Part shown: positions 1 through 12,000 of the stretch, one piece after another
Numbering within the stretch: position 1 is the first letter of the stretch
How the letters are laid out: every line of letters starts with the position of its first letter
Assembly (NCBI RefSeq): GCF_002575655.3
Contig: NC_053040.3
Coordinates: forward strand, 458,352,780 to 458,416,779
DNA from: Aegilops tauschii subsp. strangulata
Taxonomy: Eukaryota; Streptophyta; Magnoliopsida; Poales; Poaceae
Direction of reading: 5' to 3'
Length of the DNA: 64,000 bases
Made by a program: the position numbers and the translations under genes
Notes under the pieces: model-generated
Seen by the model: the letters and a program-made list of their open reading frames with translations, nothing else
The model's database searches: none
Told to the model about the DNA's origin: nothing

Positions 1-258
1 CGCCCGGTGGGGTGGGATCGGTCGTCGAAGTCGATCGACCTCCTCTCCTCCTCTTCTTCCTCCTCCCGACGCGACAGCGACAGCAAGCCGGCCGGAGAAG
101 AGATCGGAGATCAACTGATCAGCTCGATCGAAAAAAACTGAGCTCGATCGAGCAGTAGAAGCGGCGGCGATCGATGTAGGCAGCTGCGTTGGACTAGGGC
201 GGCTGCTGGTGTGTTGGACGACTGGGGATGGAGTAGTGACGGGTGTGTGGGTTTGGGA
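1..258 (-). promoter_or_regulatory. Probable 5' leader of a gene running off the left edge
   Basis: Read on the minus strand, this stretch is CT-rich and follows a TATA box at 285-291 by the usual distance. It contains no ATG on the minus strand over the whole 258 bases, as expected for a plant 5' untranslated leader. A start site near 255-260 is inferred from the TATA spacing. The coding region would lie to the left of the window, so the product is unknown. Confidence 0.45.
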
Positions 259-284
259 AGAGACGAGGAAGGTGATGTGGGGAG

Positions 285-291
285 CTTTATA
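285..291 (-). promoter_or_regulatory. TATA box for the leftward gene
   Basis: The minus strand reads TATAAAG, flanked by C and G-rich sequence, and is followed by a pyrimidine-rich, ATG-free stretch. It is the only clear TATA motif near this leader. The assignment rests on spacing and composition only. Confidence 0.4.
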
Positions 292-1016
292 GCCGGGATC
301 GCGCGGACAGCGGGAGAGAAACTCGGGGGTGCCTGGCTCTGGCAGCGCGCCTTGCCTTATGATGTGACGGTTGCTGCCGCGCAGGGACAACGGGGTCCGG
401 TCCTCTCCTCGCCAGGGCTTCTGCTACCATGCACCACCCAGGATCTTCTCTGCCCAACAAACTCTGCATGCATGTACACCTTTTTTAGAGAGAGAACTGT
501 GCATGTACACGTTTTGGTCACCATGGATGTGCATTTTGACGAGAAGAAAACGAATCTTGGCATTTGAGATGGTGGCATGGGAATTGTTCCATTGGTTTGG
601 CTGGTGTGACTTGCTCGGGTTTTTTCATGCTTGATACAATAAAGATAGTTGTGTGCATCACAATGATGCATAGAACGGGGTCAACCCCTTTTAAGAAAAA
701 CAGATGATGAGCTGCTGTTACAACTAGCACACGCATCTAATCCAAACTAAAGCGAATAACGGATGACTCCCGCAGAAGGCAAACATGTTCAGAAAGGGGT
801 CGTTGTTCTTGTGCGCGTCATTGTAACCAATTGAAGGTTTTCACTATGGAGAACAAGGACCTTACTACAATGACAGCGCCTTCACGGCAGAGAGGAGGCT
901 CGTTCTCTTCTATTCTTGATCCATCCACACATCTACATATCTAGGGATTTCACTCTGAAACTATAGTGTCACTGTATGCACCAAACTATTCTACTGCATT
1001 TTTTAATTTGTGTGTC
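292..1016. other. Intergenic, no gene seen
   Basis: This is the upstream flank of the putative leftward promoter. Open frames here are short and overlap on both strands. A short direct repeat around CATGTACAC occurs at about 471 and 502. The right end (about 950-1016) is a partial unit of the adjacent tandem repeat. Confidence 0.5.
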
Positions 1017-1570
1017 AAAAGGTGTGAAATTTTTCTAGATTTTTCAGCATGACAGTGTTGATTTTACAGGATTTAAAAAAATGTTGTATACTTTGAATTT
1101 TTCGTCAAAATTTGACCAAAGCAGGGCTGAAATTGAATTTATGTTGTACTTTGTTATCAACAAAGTGTGAAATTTTCCCAGCTTTGTCAGCATCGTAGTC
1201 TTGACTTTACAGAATTTTGTTAAAAAAATATGTACACTTTGAATTTTGGTCAAAATTTGACCAAAAGGGGCTAAAATTGAATTTCTACCATACTTTTAAA
1301 TATGTTTGTCAACAAAGTGTGAAATTTTCCCAGATTGGTCACGATGGTAGTGTTAATTTTACAGAATGCTTTCAAGCTTTTCTGAACACTTTGGGTTTTT
1401 GTTCAAAATTTGAATAAAGGGGGTTGGAATTGAGTTTCTACTGTACTTTTAAACCTATAAGTCAAAAAAAGTGTGAGGATTTCCCAGATGTATCAGCATG
1501 GCAGTGTTGATTTTATAGATTTTTTTTCTAGATACTTCGAATTTTTGGTCAAAATTTGACCAAAGAGTAG
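1017..1570. repeat. Tandem repeat, 143-154 bp unit, about 3.7 copies
   Basis: Four units begin at the GTGTGA motif at 1022, 1165, 1317 and 1471, giving periods of 143, 152 and 154 bp. Each unit carries the same order of landmarks: GTGTGA, a TTCCCAGAT-like block, CAGCATGRCAGTGTTGATTTT, then GGTCAAAATTTGACCAAA (a palindrome), then TTGAATTTCTACTGTACTTTT. A partial unit precedes at about 950-1016. No unit encodes a convincing protein. Confidence 0.85.
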
Positions 1571-4537
1571 GTGCTGATGTGGCACGCTGCCGGTCAATTC
1601 GATCGAATACCTGCCACGTATGCCAAACTCACCTTAGAGCAATTTCCAGGTTCTAGCTAGTAATGGAGTTCAGGGTTGTAAATTTAACTATGGCATGAGT
1701 TCGGGGTTGAAATATGCATTTCTCTCTATGACAAAATTACTCTAACTTGGCCCTTTTGCATCATATATATGAGAGTTTGGCGGCGTTGAGGATGTCGACC
1801 TCGGCCATCGGGGTGACGAGTTCTCTTCAACTTCGGCCGCAAGTGTTAGGCTTGGTCATGTATGCATCGGTTTTCACCCGGTTTTTCGCTAATTAACTAA
1901 GGCATATATTTTACCTAAACAGGCAAAGCTTATTAATTGCATTGGTCCTTTTCCTCTCCTTGTGTAAAATGCTGCATGGTTAGCAAAAAAGAAAAACATG
2001 CATTTCAGCCTGAAGCGTTCATCCAAGTCATGCATGCTTGGAACACAAGCTAGTACGTAGCTTGCTCTCCGGTCCTGCCGCGCGCAACCGATCCTAGGTC
2101 AGGGACGTCTGGCTGGCGTGTGCGACGGCTACTAGACCTCATCTCGCATCCTTTTCTTCTCGCTGCCTGCCTACCTTTCCCCCAGATTTATTCCTGTCCC
2201 GAGACCTCATCACATGCATCTCCATGCCATTGACGAATTCCTCTCTCAGATCCAAGTCCAACACCGTGCGTACCTTCTCATCATATGCCCTTCGATCACA
2301 CAAGCCCTCCAGGGTTCAGACCTAACGCTGTATGTAGTTATATAGTAGTAACAGATGTCGCAATATGGGCTGGACTGCCCGAGCGACTTTTAGGGCATCA
2401 CCCCAGTCTGAAGACGTACCACTATATTGCCACTGTTCTGTTCAAACGACGCATGCATTGACTAGCTATCACGTACTAGTATCACATGAGTAGATTATTG
2501 TTGCATTGGCAGATGGTCCAAGTAGCCGGGCTAGCCGAAGCAGGAGGAGAAGTGCTAGTGCGTGTTTTCAACTACAGTAAATTACTAATTAACTTGACAA
2601 ACACGTATACGACGCAATGAGCTCACCACCATCAGCTACATATGCCTGTCCATATATTTACGGAAGTTTGTATTTGAACCAACCTGGGCTATTTTCTGCA
2701 TACGCCTACGTACGTGCTTGCTGCTGCAGCCTGCAGGGATCGATCAAAGAAGCCGCGTTATAAAGAATGATGCAACCTAAAAGTTCTACAACAAGTTAGC
2801 CGTCGATCTCCATGGAAACGCTCGTGTACTTTCGATCGCACGCACGTTATCATGCACGTACGTACGTACAGCTCCGCTTTTTCCCGGCATTGTTGAACTG
2901 ATCCAAGTTGAGGTTCAGAGAACGTGTCAATGTCCAAGAAAAGACATAGAAATCAAAGGGGAAACTAAGGGTTAATATATTCACAGGAAAGACAGGGACA
3001 GATTGTGAATATCCATCACAGTATTTATTGCCGGCAGTCTGGCATGCTGCCTAAATCGGCAGTCTCCCAGTTAACAGGTTGGGGAGAGTTCATGCATGTA
3101 TGTAGTATGTTGTTTGTTTTGACCGTCTCTTCACCCAGTAGTCCTCCTCCATGCTGCAGGCTGTGCCCTGTTTTCTTGTACCACCTAACTAACTTGGAAA
3201 TTTTCGTTCACCTATGGAACGCTACATGTGTCATGTGTGTATCTTGGAGGTACTAGCATCTAGGAGCCCTAGAAGAAAAGGGAAGGGTGGAAATGATTAA
3301 CAATGGCCCAGTTTCATGGGTAGCTGCAGGTAACTAACTATTTACAGTCATATATACCCAACAACTCTAACTAACTAGTATCATCATTGGACAGTGATAT
3401 AAAGAAAATCACCTACAAGTACAACCAATACATGTGCATCCAAGTGAATGGAACTAGTACTATTATTTACTATGACAAATTCATCTCGAGGACTAGCAGC
3501 CGGTTGAGTAGCCTTCAATTCCCTTGCTACTAATTTACCTTGACATGACACATAATCTTGAGGACTAGTAGCTGATTGAGTACTATTTAATTCCATGCAT
3601 CTAGTTGGCTCTCATTTGCTACTGTGTAGACAAGTGGCCAAGGTCCACCTCCAAATTTATGCACCGAGGAGGAAGGTCCAAACAGGAAGGGGTTGAGAAT
3701 TAATGGCAAAAGCTAGCACTTTACATTTCATATTAATAGCGCTAAACAAGTGTTAATCACGTTGGCGTGAAATCAAACTCTCACGCATTGACCTTAGTTT
3801 GATGAGTCATGGACATTCTATTTCTTTTCTTAGTAATCAGCGTACAGAGGTGCTAAGCCCACGACGACGATGCACACATCGCATTCAACCATGACCCATT
3901 GGTCCCACCGTCAGCGACCCGAGGTGAAGCCGGCAATGGTAAATCGACCCGACGGGTGCAGAATGAGCCATCACCTTTTTCCGAAAAGGCAATCCGGGTT
4001 AATCCTAAAGCAAGGATGGCTTAAAATATGCACACCTTCATATGGCAGCAGGGAGAAAGGATTGGAGGAGTCATTTGGGATTTTCCCGCTTGTCATTTCC
4101 TGCGAGGTCATATTCCCCATGCATACACGGCCTGTCATCAGCAACTTGACACAGTCTTAAATCTTGGCATGAGGAAAAGAGAGATGAGCACAACGGAAAA
4201 AGTTGGGGAAAAGGCAGTGGGGGAATAACCGGATATACATATCTTTGATGAGCCACATTGGAGTCTAGCATTTGAAGCCATGCATGCATAATAGTAGTAC
4301 TTGACCTAAAGAGAGGCTGTACCCCAAAGCAAAGTACATGATGCATGCACTGCTTATATTAAGGCACATTGCTAAAGCAATCAAAGGTGATGTACAGGGT
4401 ATGATTTGTGCCACAAGGGGAGAGGGGGGAACTTGCCACCCAAATATCCGCGGTGACGTAACTCCGTCATCAATTCCGTCAAATCTAAGATACTATAAAC
4501 ACACATTTATTCCCCGTGGATATATACATATACACCA
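1571..4537. other. Low-copy intergenic DNA, no gene seen
   Basis: No frame shows codon-like composition, splice structure or a recognisable domain. The only internal structure I can support is a partial 73-bp tandem duplication at 3474-3594. Transcription cannot be excluded. Confidence 0.5.
3474..3594. repeat. 73-bp-period partial tandem duplication
   Basis: Two diverged copies start at 3474 and 3547. Both carry GAGGACTAG followed by a GTTGAGTA or ATTGAGTA block and end near AATTCC. About 50 bases of each copy can be aligned by eye. Confidence 0.55.
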
Positions 4538-5102
4538 CATGCCGTGCCGACACGGTTTCGCCAACGCGACACGAGTTTGAACGGCCAAGATGAGAACACG
4601 TGCCAGTGACATCGATTTCTGACCACACAATTCGCGGCCAAGTAATATATGTATATACCCTGTGAGCGAGGGATAGACCGCCGAGGGCCAAAACATGTAC
4701 ATGGATCCAAGAAGAAGGCCTTGCAACTCTTAACTTTATCGCCACCACCATCATGCACGTATCACATACGCCCTGTCAATCCGTTTTCCGGAAGTGGTAT
4801 TTATCATTTTGGCCGTGTCCAAATATGCACCCCATGCCGTGCCGACACGGTTTCGCCAACGCGACACGGTTTGGACGGCCGAGATGACAACGCGTGCCAG
4901 TGACATCGATTTCTGACCGGACAATTCGCGGCCATGTAATATATATACCCCATGAGCGACGGATAGATCGCCGAGGGCCGAAACATGTACATGGATCCAA
5001 GACGTGCAAGAACAAGGCCTTGCAACTTTTAACTTTATCACATATACGCCCTGTCAATCCGTTTTCCGGAAGTGATATTTATGTTTCGGCGGTGTCCAAA
5101 TA
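4538..5102. repeat. 295-bp tandem duplication
   Basis: Two copies start at CATGCCGTGCCGACACGG (4538 and 4833) and run to GTGTCCAAATA (about 4826 and 5102). They are highly similar, with a few substitutions and a small indel after ATGGATCCAAGA. Each copy has the imperfect palindrome GTGCCGACACGG and an AT-rich TATATA patch. The open frames on the minus strand of both copies are simply parallel translations of the repeat, and I do not call a gene. Confidence 0.85.
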
Positions 5103-5742
5103 ACAGGTGCCACGGGGGCTCATGGCCCTTCTGCCGGTTAGGAGAAAGCGCCACCCTTTCCCCCGACAGGCTAGCCGGGGATTGGACCGGGCGTCAAGCC
5201 GATGGAGCACCTGTCTGTCCCTAGGCCCGCCCCCTGCTGCTCCTGCTCGTATCATTGGCAAATGATGCACAACGGCATGGCAAAAGGCTACTAGGACTAG
5301 TAGCTGCACTGCTGCACACTGACACTGCAATTTCACTGCCCCTGACAGCCAGCAGTTGACGCTTGACACGGTGGCCCATGTCGCCAACCTAATTTATCAG
5401 CGCTCTTCCAGCAAGTGAATATGTAAGTATAGAAAATTTTGGCCCGATAAGGCGATAATTTTAGAGCAGAAATAAGTTGAAAAAAAAGAAAGAACAGTCA
5501 CACTGTCCAGCTAAGCTCTTCTACTTACTATATGAATAACCATAGAAAGCTCTGATTATCTAGTATATATCCATGGCGAGGTTGACAGTGGTTGCTGGCT
5601 GCTACGGGTCAAACCGAATGTGCTTGGTCCTGAAGCAACGAGCAATATATCCACATCACTAACCATGCACCAATTTACTTTCTTTGCATGCCACGTTTAA
5701 AAATGGGCACCTTTCTGCTGAAAGAAAAAATAGTGTTACCTT

Positions 5743-6195
5743 CTCAACTGTTTCGTGTCCGTCGTGACGCCTCACATATATATGAGCACTGAAAATAAGT
5801 GTCGCAGTTTTGAGCTAAGGTTAGTTCAATCCTGGTTCAAAACCGTGACACTTCCTTATTATTATAGCTCGAATGGAGTATTAAATAAAAGAGGACAAGG
5901 AAGACGCATACCTCACACACACGCACGCAAGTCCAGTGCAGTGCTCACGCTGGAGGCTGGAGCTCAACTGTTTCGTGTCAGTCGTGACCCTCACATATAT
6001 ATGGGCACTTCGTGAGCTATCTCCGATCCAAAATAAGCGTCACAGTTTTAAACTAAGGTTAGTTCAACCCTCGTTCAAAATTGCGACACTTATTACGGAT
6101 CGGAGCGAGTACTTGAATAAAAGAGCACAAGGAAGACGCACACCTCACGCACACGCACGCAAGTCCAATGAAGTACTCACGCTGGAGGCTGGAGC
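5743..6195. repeat. 220-bp tandem duplication containing a Stowaway-like MITE
   Basis: Copies start at CTCAACTGTTTCGTGTC, at 5743 and 5963. Each holds CTCACATATATATG, a MITE-like inverted repeat, AAAAGAG.ACAAGGAAGACGCA, and ends in CACGCTGGAGGCTGGAGC. Both copies contain the MITE, so the transposon inserted before the segment was duplicated. The MITE in the first copy is more decayed. Confidence 0.85.
6017..6109. mobile_element. Stowaway-type MITE
   Basis: A short inverted-repeat element whose left end resembles CTCCGATCCAAAATAAG and whose right end reads in complement as CTCGCTCCGATCCGTAATAAG. It is followed by TA, the target preferred by Stowaway (Tc1/mariner) MITEs. The centre carries the ACTAAGGTTAGTTCAA motif typical of grass Stowaways. 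A decayed sister sits at about 5787-5880. Confidence 0.75.
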
Positions 6196-8624
6196 CCATG
6201 CACATGGATAGCGTCCTGGCCAATCCATCCATCGATCGGAAGCTGATCATCAACATCTACCCAGCTACATGAACTCACCCCGGGCACAAACGCAGGCAGA
6301 TCAGACGAGTCGCTGCCACCCTAGCTATGCTAATGAAAAGGAACTTGGCTTTAACTTAGCCGCGGCAGGTGTCGTGACGAAACCGCGCTGGCGTGCCGGG
6401 GAAATCTCACCCCGGAGATTCCCGTCGCTGCAACCGTCGCGTTGCCGGCCGGGGCTGCCATAGGAGATTGATTGGCAGTGGTACAGGGGAAGGAAAAGGC
6501 TCTAGCTTTACCCCGCACGCAGCTGTTCAAATTCCGTCAAGTCGGATACGACCAAAGGGCCGGCGCCAAGGCACGCCTGAATATTCAAATGAATTCCACC
6601 AGGCTTTTTTGTGTGAGACGTTCAGGAATTCAGGGTCAGCATTTGGGAGTTACTGCACTGCACAGGACCAGAGATCTTTCAGCCAATCTAATATTGTACT
6701 GTAGTTATTTGACTTTAACCTGTCAGGAACTGGATAGGGAGTAAACTGCCAGCCTCTCGGAGCTGATAACATGAAGAGATTTGCTCCCCGAAAAAGGGGA
6801 GCAACTTTGCGTCTGCATTTTACCATGACCCATCTAGGAGGTGAAACCACCAACCTCCTAGTCATGAGGCGTTAAATCATGAATTCATGCTGACGGGAAA
6901 TCTGGTGGAGCGGTACAATTTTTCTCCGGCAACAGTGCCCTGGGTACACGGAACCGCGGGCGTGAGGACACCTGCATGATCTAGGCAAAAGAGGATACAG
7001 TGCAAGCACAACCCTCAAGTCCAGGAAACTGTGCGAGCACATCATTGTGATGGCAAGGCTTGGAGCTGTCATTTCTGCATGCCCGAGAATGGCAAGAAAC
7101 TGAGATAACCCGACTTCCCTCTTGGTAAGCAGGCACGTCGATCCATCACTCACCCACACACATTATCGTCAACAAGAACAGTTGACAGTAAACGGGCACA
7201 GTAGAAACCATTCAACTGGTATGGATTGCAATCACAACAGTTGCAAGCATGCACGCTCAAGTCAATCGTGCTCCAGCCCAGCATGAACCCTAAGCTCATA
7301 GAGGCTAGTTGGGTAGCCTGCTGTCGTGTCTCAGCAAGAGGCCGGCCAGCCAAGCTGTGCCACACCTACCATCCATCCATCCAGGATGTGCCACACACAC
7401 AATCACAATCACAATCACGCAGCAGACCATCCCCTCTGTCGTCTGTCCCGGGGCGCTTTTGACTTGTCACCTACGCGCACAAACCCTGGATAATGTCCAG
7501 CTCCTTCCAGGAGACAGATCACACATACATACGGATCATTCTGAAATTCCTCCCGTTGAATCATCGGCGAGGCGCAATCCGACGAGCAGAAGAGATCGAA
7601 AAGCGGCGACGGCCGACGACGATTTGTTTACGTGGTTTTGACTTTGGGTGCTGTTTCTGGCGCTAAGATAATGCTAACATCCGGCTAATTGTGCGGTTTG
7701 GTGAGGAATTGTGACGGGTGCCTGCAGGCCTGGCTAATCAGTGGTGGAGACAAGCATTACACAATGCCTACCCTAAAGCAGCCTCACATGAACCATGCTT
7801 GCCCTAAAATAGCTCGAGTACAGATGTACCATAAGAGATGAGATGGTTAAGGACAAGGAGCAGTGTGTGATGAGTTAATGGCACTGTGCAATGTCAACAT
7901 GCAGTAGCTCACTGCATTATTGAAGACAGGGAGATGCACATCAGACTGAACCATAACCTAAGTTAAAGCAGAACTCATCCTCATATGTTACTGCTCTATA
8001 CTATGTAATCTTGGTCTGGTAGCAGTTGTAAACCGCAGTCAAATGAGCTCCCAAAGAGGAGAGAAAAGAAGAGAGAAAGTCAGACAGGCACAGTACTGAG
8101 AATGAGAATCTCAGAATGTTCCGAGACAGCAAGCGTACAACCATAAACTTCATGGAGCAGAGCAACCTAAACAGGACCCTTCATTAGTTAATGCTAACTT
8201 GGCAGAACTATAAGCAAATGAGAAAATATGTGGGGCTCAGTCAGTCTCAGTGGACACATTTTCTTAAGTGATCCAGCACAGTGCAGATTTGGTAAGCCTG
8301 CCTCCAGAACGACATTACCAAGCTAGGTTCTGGTGGCCACACTGAGTTTCATCAGAGGCACATTCAAATCGGTTACCACTGAACAATAATTACCAAGCAA
8401 GCACCAAGACTGGCGGGATCATGGCTGTGAAAAGATATATATACAGGAAAGAACATTTTCGAGGCGGCCCGCAAATCTTATTCGTGAACTATGTACAATC
8501 TGAATAAGGATATCTCTTGTTCAGAGTTTGTTCCCTCTTTTCTCAGGACACAATCGTATGAAAAAAAAGGGATAACTGTGTCCAGCTTTGAACCGTGTCT
8601 AGTCCCGTGCAACATCTAACATGC
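6196..8624. other. Intergenic region downstream of the kinase gene, no gene seen
   Basis: The sequence lies 3' of the minus-strand kinase gene. Open frames are short and mutually overlapping, and no splice-linked exons were found. An (ACAATC)n-like patch occurs near 7398-7425. Confidence 0.45.
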
Positions 8625-8645
8625 GCCGGACGGAGCGGGCCAAAA

Positions 8646-8651
8646 TTTATT
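8646..8651 (-). terminator. Candidate polyadenylation signal of the kinase gene
   Basis: AATAAA on the minus strand lies 376 bp past the kinase stop codon. A cleavage site near 8625 would give a 3' untranslated region of about 400 bases. Plant signals are degenerate, so other sites are possible. Confidence 0.4.
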
Positions 8652-9026
8652 TACATTACAAACCCCAACAGTTCCCATCATGAGGAATGGACAGATGCAA
8701 TATATATCGTACTGAAGGCACACGGCGGCAGCTGACGACTCCTGCAGGCAGGAAATGGAGAAGTCACGTTTGCTAGAACCATTTCAAAATTTTGTCAAAC
8801 GAACAGGGGAGAGAAACCACCCGCTCACATCAAATACGCTTCTAGAACCGTCCGTGATGAGTTTTTCCTGCCATGGAAGGCCTTCATAAAATCTCATTTC
8901 AACTAGGATAAACCGAGATGCTGCCAAGACACATGTAACATATATTCCGGGTTTGCCTTCCTCTTGTCAGGGAACTGGGCATGGGATTCTTTACATGCCT
9001 CTTCACGTTGTAATAACTTGAGCCTC

Positions 9027-12000
9027 TTATTTAACATTCATTGCTGCGGCCATTTTCCGCAACCTTTGAGATATTTCAGTGAAGGATGGCCTTTGAGCTG
9101 GTTCACCAGCCCAACTACCTTCCATCAATGATTTCCATTCAGGATCGCACCAGGATGGGATCTGAGGACGAAGAGAATTGTTCACGATGCCCCCTACAAA
9201 GTGGACATGATAATTAGCTCCACAGGATGGTGTTAACCACAAGGATCAACATCTTACTACAGGTGCCTGACTAATAGTATTTGATAAGCACAAAAGGTAT
9301 CTCCTCTTTGCAATAACAAGCATGACTAATATATGATAAGCACAAAAGGTATCTCCTATTTGCAATAACAAGCATCAACATCTTACTACAGGTGCATGAC
9401 TAGTTTTTTTTAAGCAGAAAAGGTATCTCCTCTTTGCAGTAACCTGTGCTGAATAAAGTACAGCGCAAGTAGGGGAACAGCACTGTTATTATTTAGTTTC
9501 ACTGATTCCAATACATCTCGTTTGTTTACCTGCATTATTTAACACTTAAATAATAAATATGTATAGCATTTATCACTGAAACGCGTCCAGATATTTACAT
9601 CTAACCATTTCCATTAGCTCACCCTCCAAAGCCTTTCGAAGTTTCCCGCAAATAAGTTTTTCAAAATTGTATCAGAACATACAGAGAAATTCACAAAGGA
9701 AGAAAATGTCCAACAAGTATGTTTTTGCAGCCCTGAAACAAGTTGCTCAAACTGATACACGTGCACCCAAAAAAAACTTATACAAAGACAAAGGTCTCAT
9801 CGGAAACCAAAATGTAGCAATCAACATAACTTAAGTTTCGAACGTTACCAATAATTTCAGCTGCACGCATATCAGAATACGGGTCGTCCCCGGTAAGTAG
9901 CTCCCACATCACAATACCAAATGAGTAGACATCAATCTACAAAATAAAGTTAATTGGCTTTTCGTCAGAACATTAAAAGTTATAGACTGTTTACAGATTA
10001 TATAGCTTGCCAAATAAAAAAAAGGTTCTTCTAGAACAAGCACTATTACCTTCTCTGACACCATATCACTTTTCCCACTCAACAGCTCGGGTGCCATCCA
10101 TGGTAAGGTTCCTCTAACACCACCAGACACCAAAGTATGCTGCTTCACCTTTGATAGACCAAGATCACCAATCTGGTCCAGAAGTATCCAGATAGGATGA
10201 AACAGTCAGGGAGTAATGTATTGAATTCAAAAACAAGGAGTGTAGGCAAATAGAGAAGGAGAAGCAATGAAGGGAACGAGTGGGGATCAAACCTTGCAGA
10301 TCGGTCGTTGCGGATCTCTCATGTTTACCAGTAGGTTCTCACACTTGAGATCGAAATGGACGATATTTTTCCCATGCAAATATTCCATGCCAAATGCAGC
10401 ATCCATGGCCAATATAACCCTTTTGCGGCGATCAATTGTCCTATGCAGTTCCTATAAGATTAGAATTTGGATATGGGAGAAATAAGAAATCAAACTGTTC
10501 TTCGATCAAACAAGCAGTACCTGTCTTTTTTCCTCAGGAATTGTTTGAGAGACCCATTGACCATAAACTCGGTAACAGTCGCTAAGCTTCCATCAGGACC
10601 ATCACGAACAACACCATAAAATGAAACTACATTTGGATGATGAAGCGAGCTCAGGATCTGAGCTTCTTTCCAGAAATCCGCTATCTGCAAATAAATCAGA
10701 ACTTGAGGCGTTTTCCATGAGACCAAACCATTACCACAGCGAACCTATAAACATTTTCTCAAAAAAAATCATGAACATAAACCATCTTTATTATACTATT
10801 AGTATCTATACCCCTATATAGTGTGCGAATAACTTTGAAAGTTGGTCGTTGGATGAAGCCAATCCGACGGTACAGAGATGGCAAATCCGAGCACTACTGG
10901 CCGTTGGATATCATCTACATTCCACCAGATTCTGCCACATATACAATCTAGAAGACTCCATGGTTGAACTTAAGCATAATGCACAAACTTCAAAACACAA
11001 GTACTTCTCCTTTGTTCTCTAGAATCTTCCATATCTTAATTGCCCAAACTTTTTTTTTCTAAATGAATGTCACTTTTTGTTTTTACTTTATGCTTTACAA
11101 TGCACAATTCCATGAATCTTAAAATAGATTTTTTTTATAAAACTAATTGATTTTGGGTGAGATGAACTATAAGAATTAAACAAACATCTACATCATGCAT
11201 ATATGACTCAAAACTTACATGCTATAGTGTGGTATTTATTCATAATTTGGTTACCAAATCTCATGCGTGCAATGCACGTGTACCTTACTAGTATATACAG
11301 GCAGCCAAGGCTTCCATTACTTTTTTACTTGAGAAAAGGAACCTATCCACAGCCACTTTTTTTCTACGGAACATGAAATTACTCCAGTATTAGATGAGTA
11401 GAGGTAAGAGGTTTTGACCCTGAAATAGGTAAAGAGAAATTTTGCTATGCTGCCAATCCTTAAGTCGACAACTAACAAGGAAATAAAGCATACCAAGCGC
11501 TCTCTCTCGGATGGCCTTCCGTCAAAGCAACTAGCTTTTATTCTTTTGATGGCAACATCACATCCCCTCCATTTACCATGAAAGACTGACCCATAAGTAC
11601 CCGAACCAAGCTCTCTGATTTCCTCCAGATCATCATTTTTTATAGTCTGCATGAACACAAAAGTATAAATAGGACATAAGCTAAAAATAAATAGGACCAC
11701 ACATCAAGAGATCAGCAAGTGACCTGTAATCCTTTAGACAAGGCTTCAGCTTCAGCGGGTGTAGATTCGATCCCAGAACTTTTGTGCTGGTCGCAGCTTC
11801 CATGCACATCAGGGTCCTGATCTCCATCAGTATTCTGCAGATGAAAGGATTTGAGTGGAGAGCATTAGGTAGTTTAATGCTTAATGTGTTTGTTCAAGTA
11901 TTACTCACAGCAGACGTTACCTCGTCAAACTTCTTTCCATCATTGTCATTATCACAAACAGGTGAATTTGCAGGACGAGCATCTGGCTGAACCTCTACTG

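Noticed and set aside
7398..7425. CRISPR-like short repeat
   Set aside because: It is a plain (ACAATC)n-type microsatellite without spacers, in a plant nuclear sequence.
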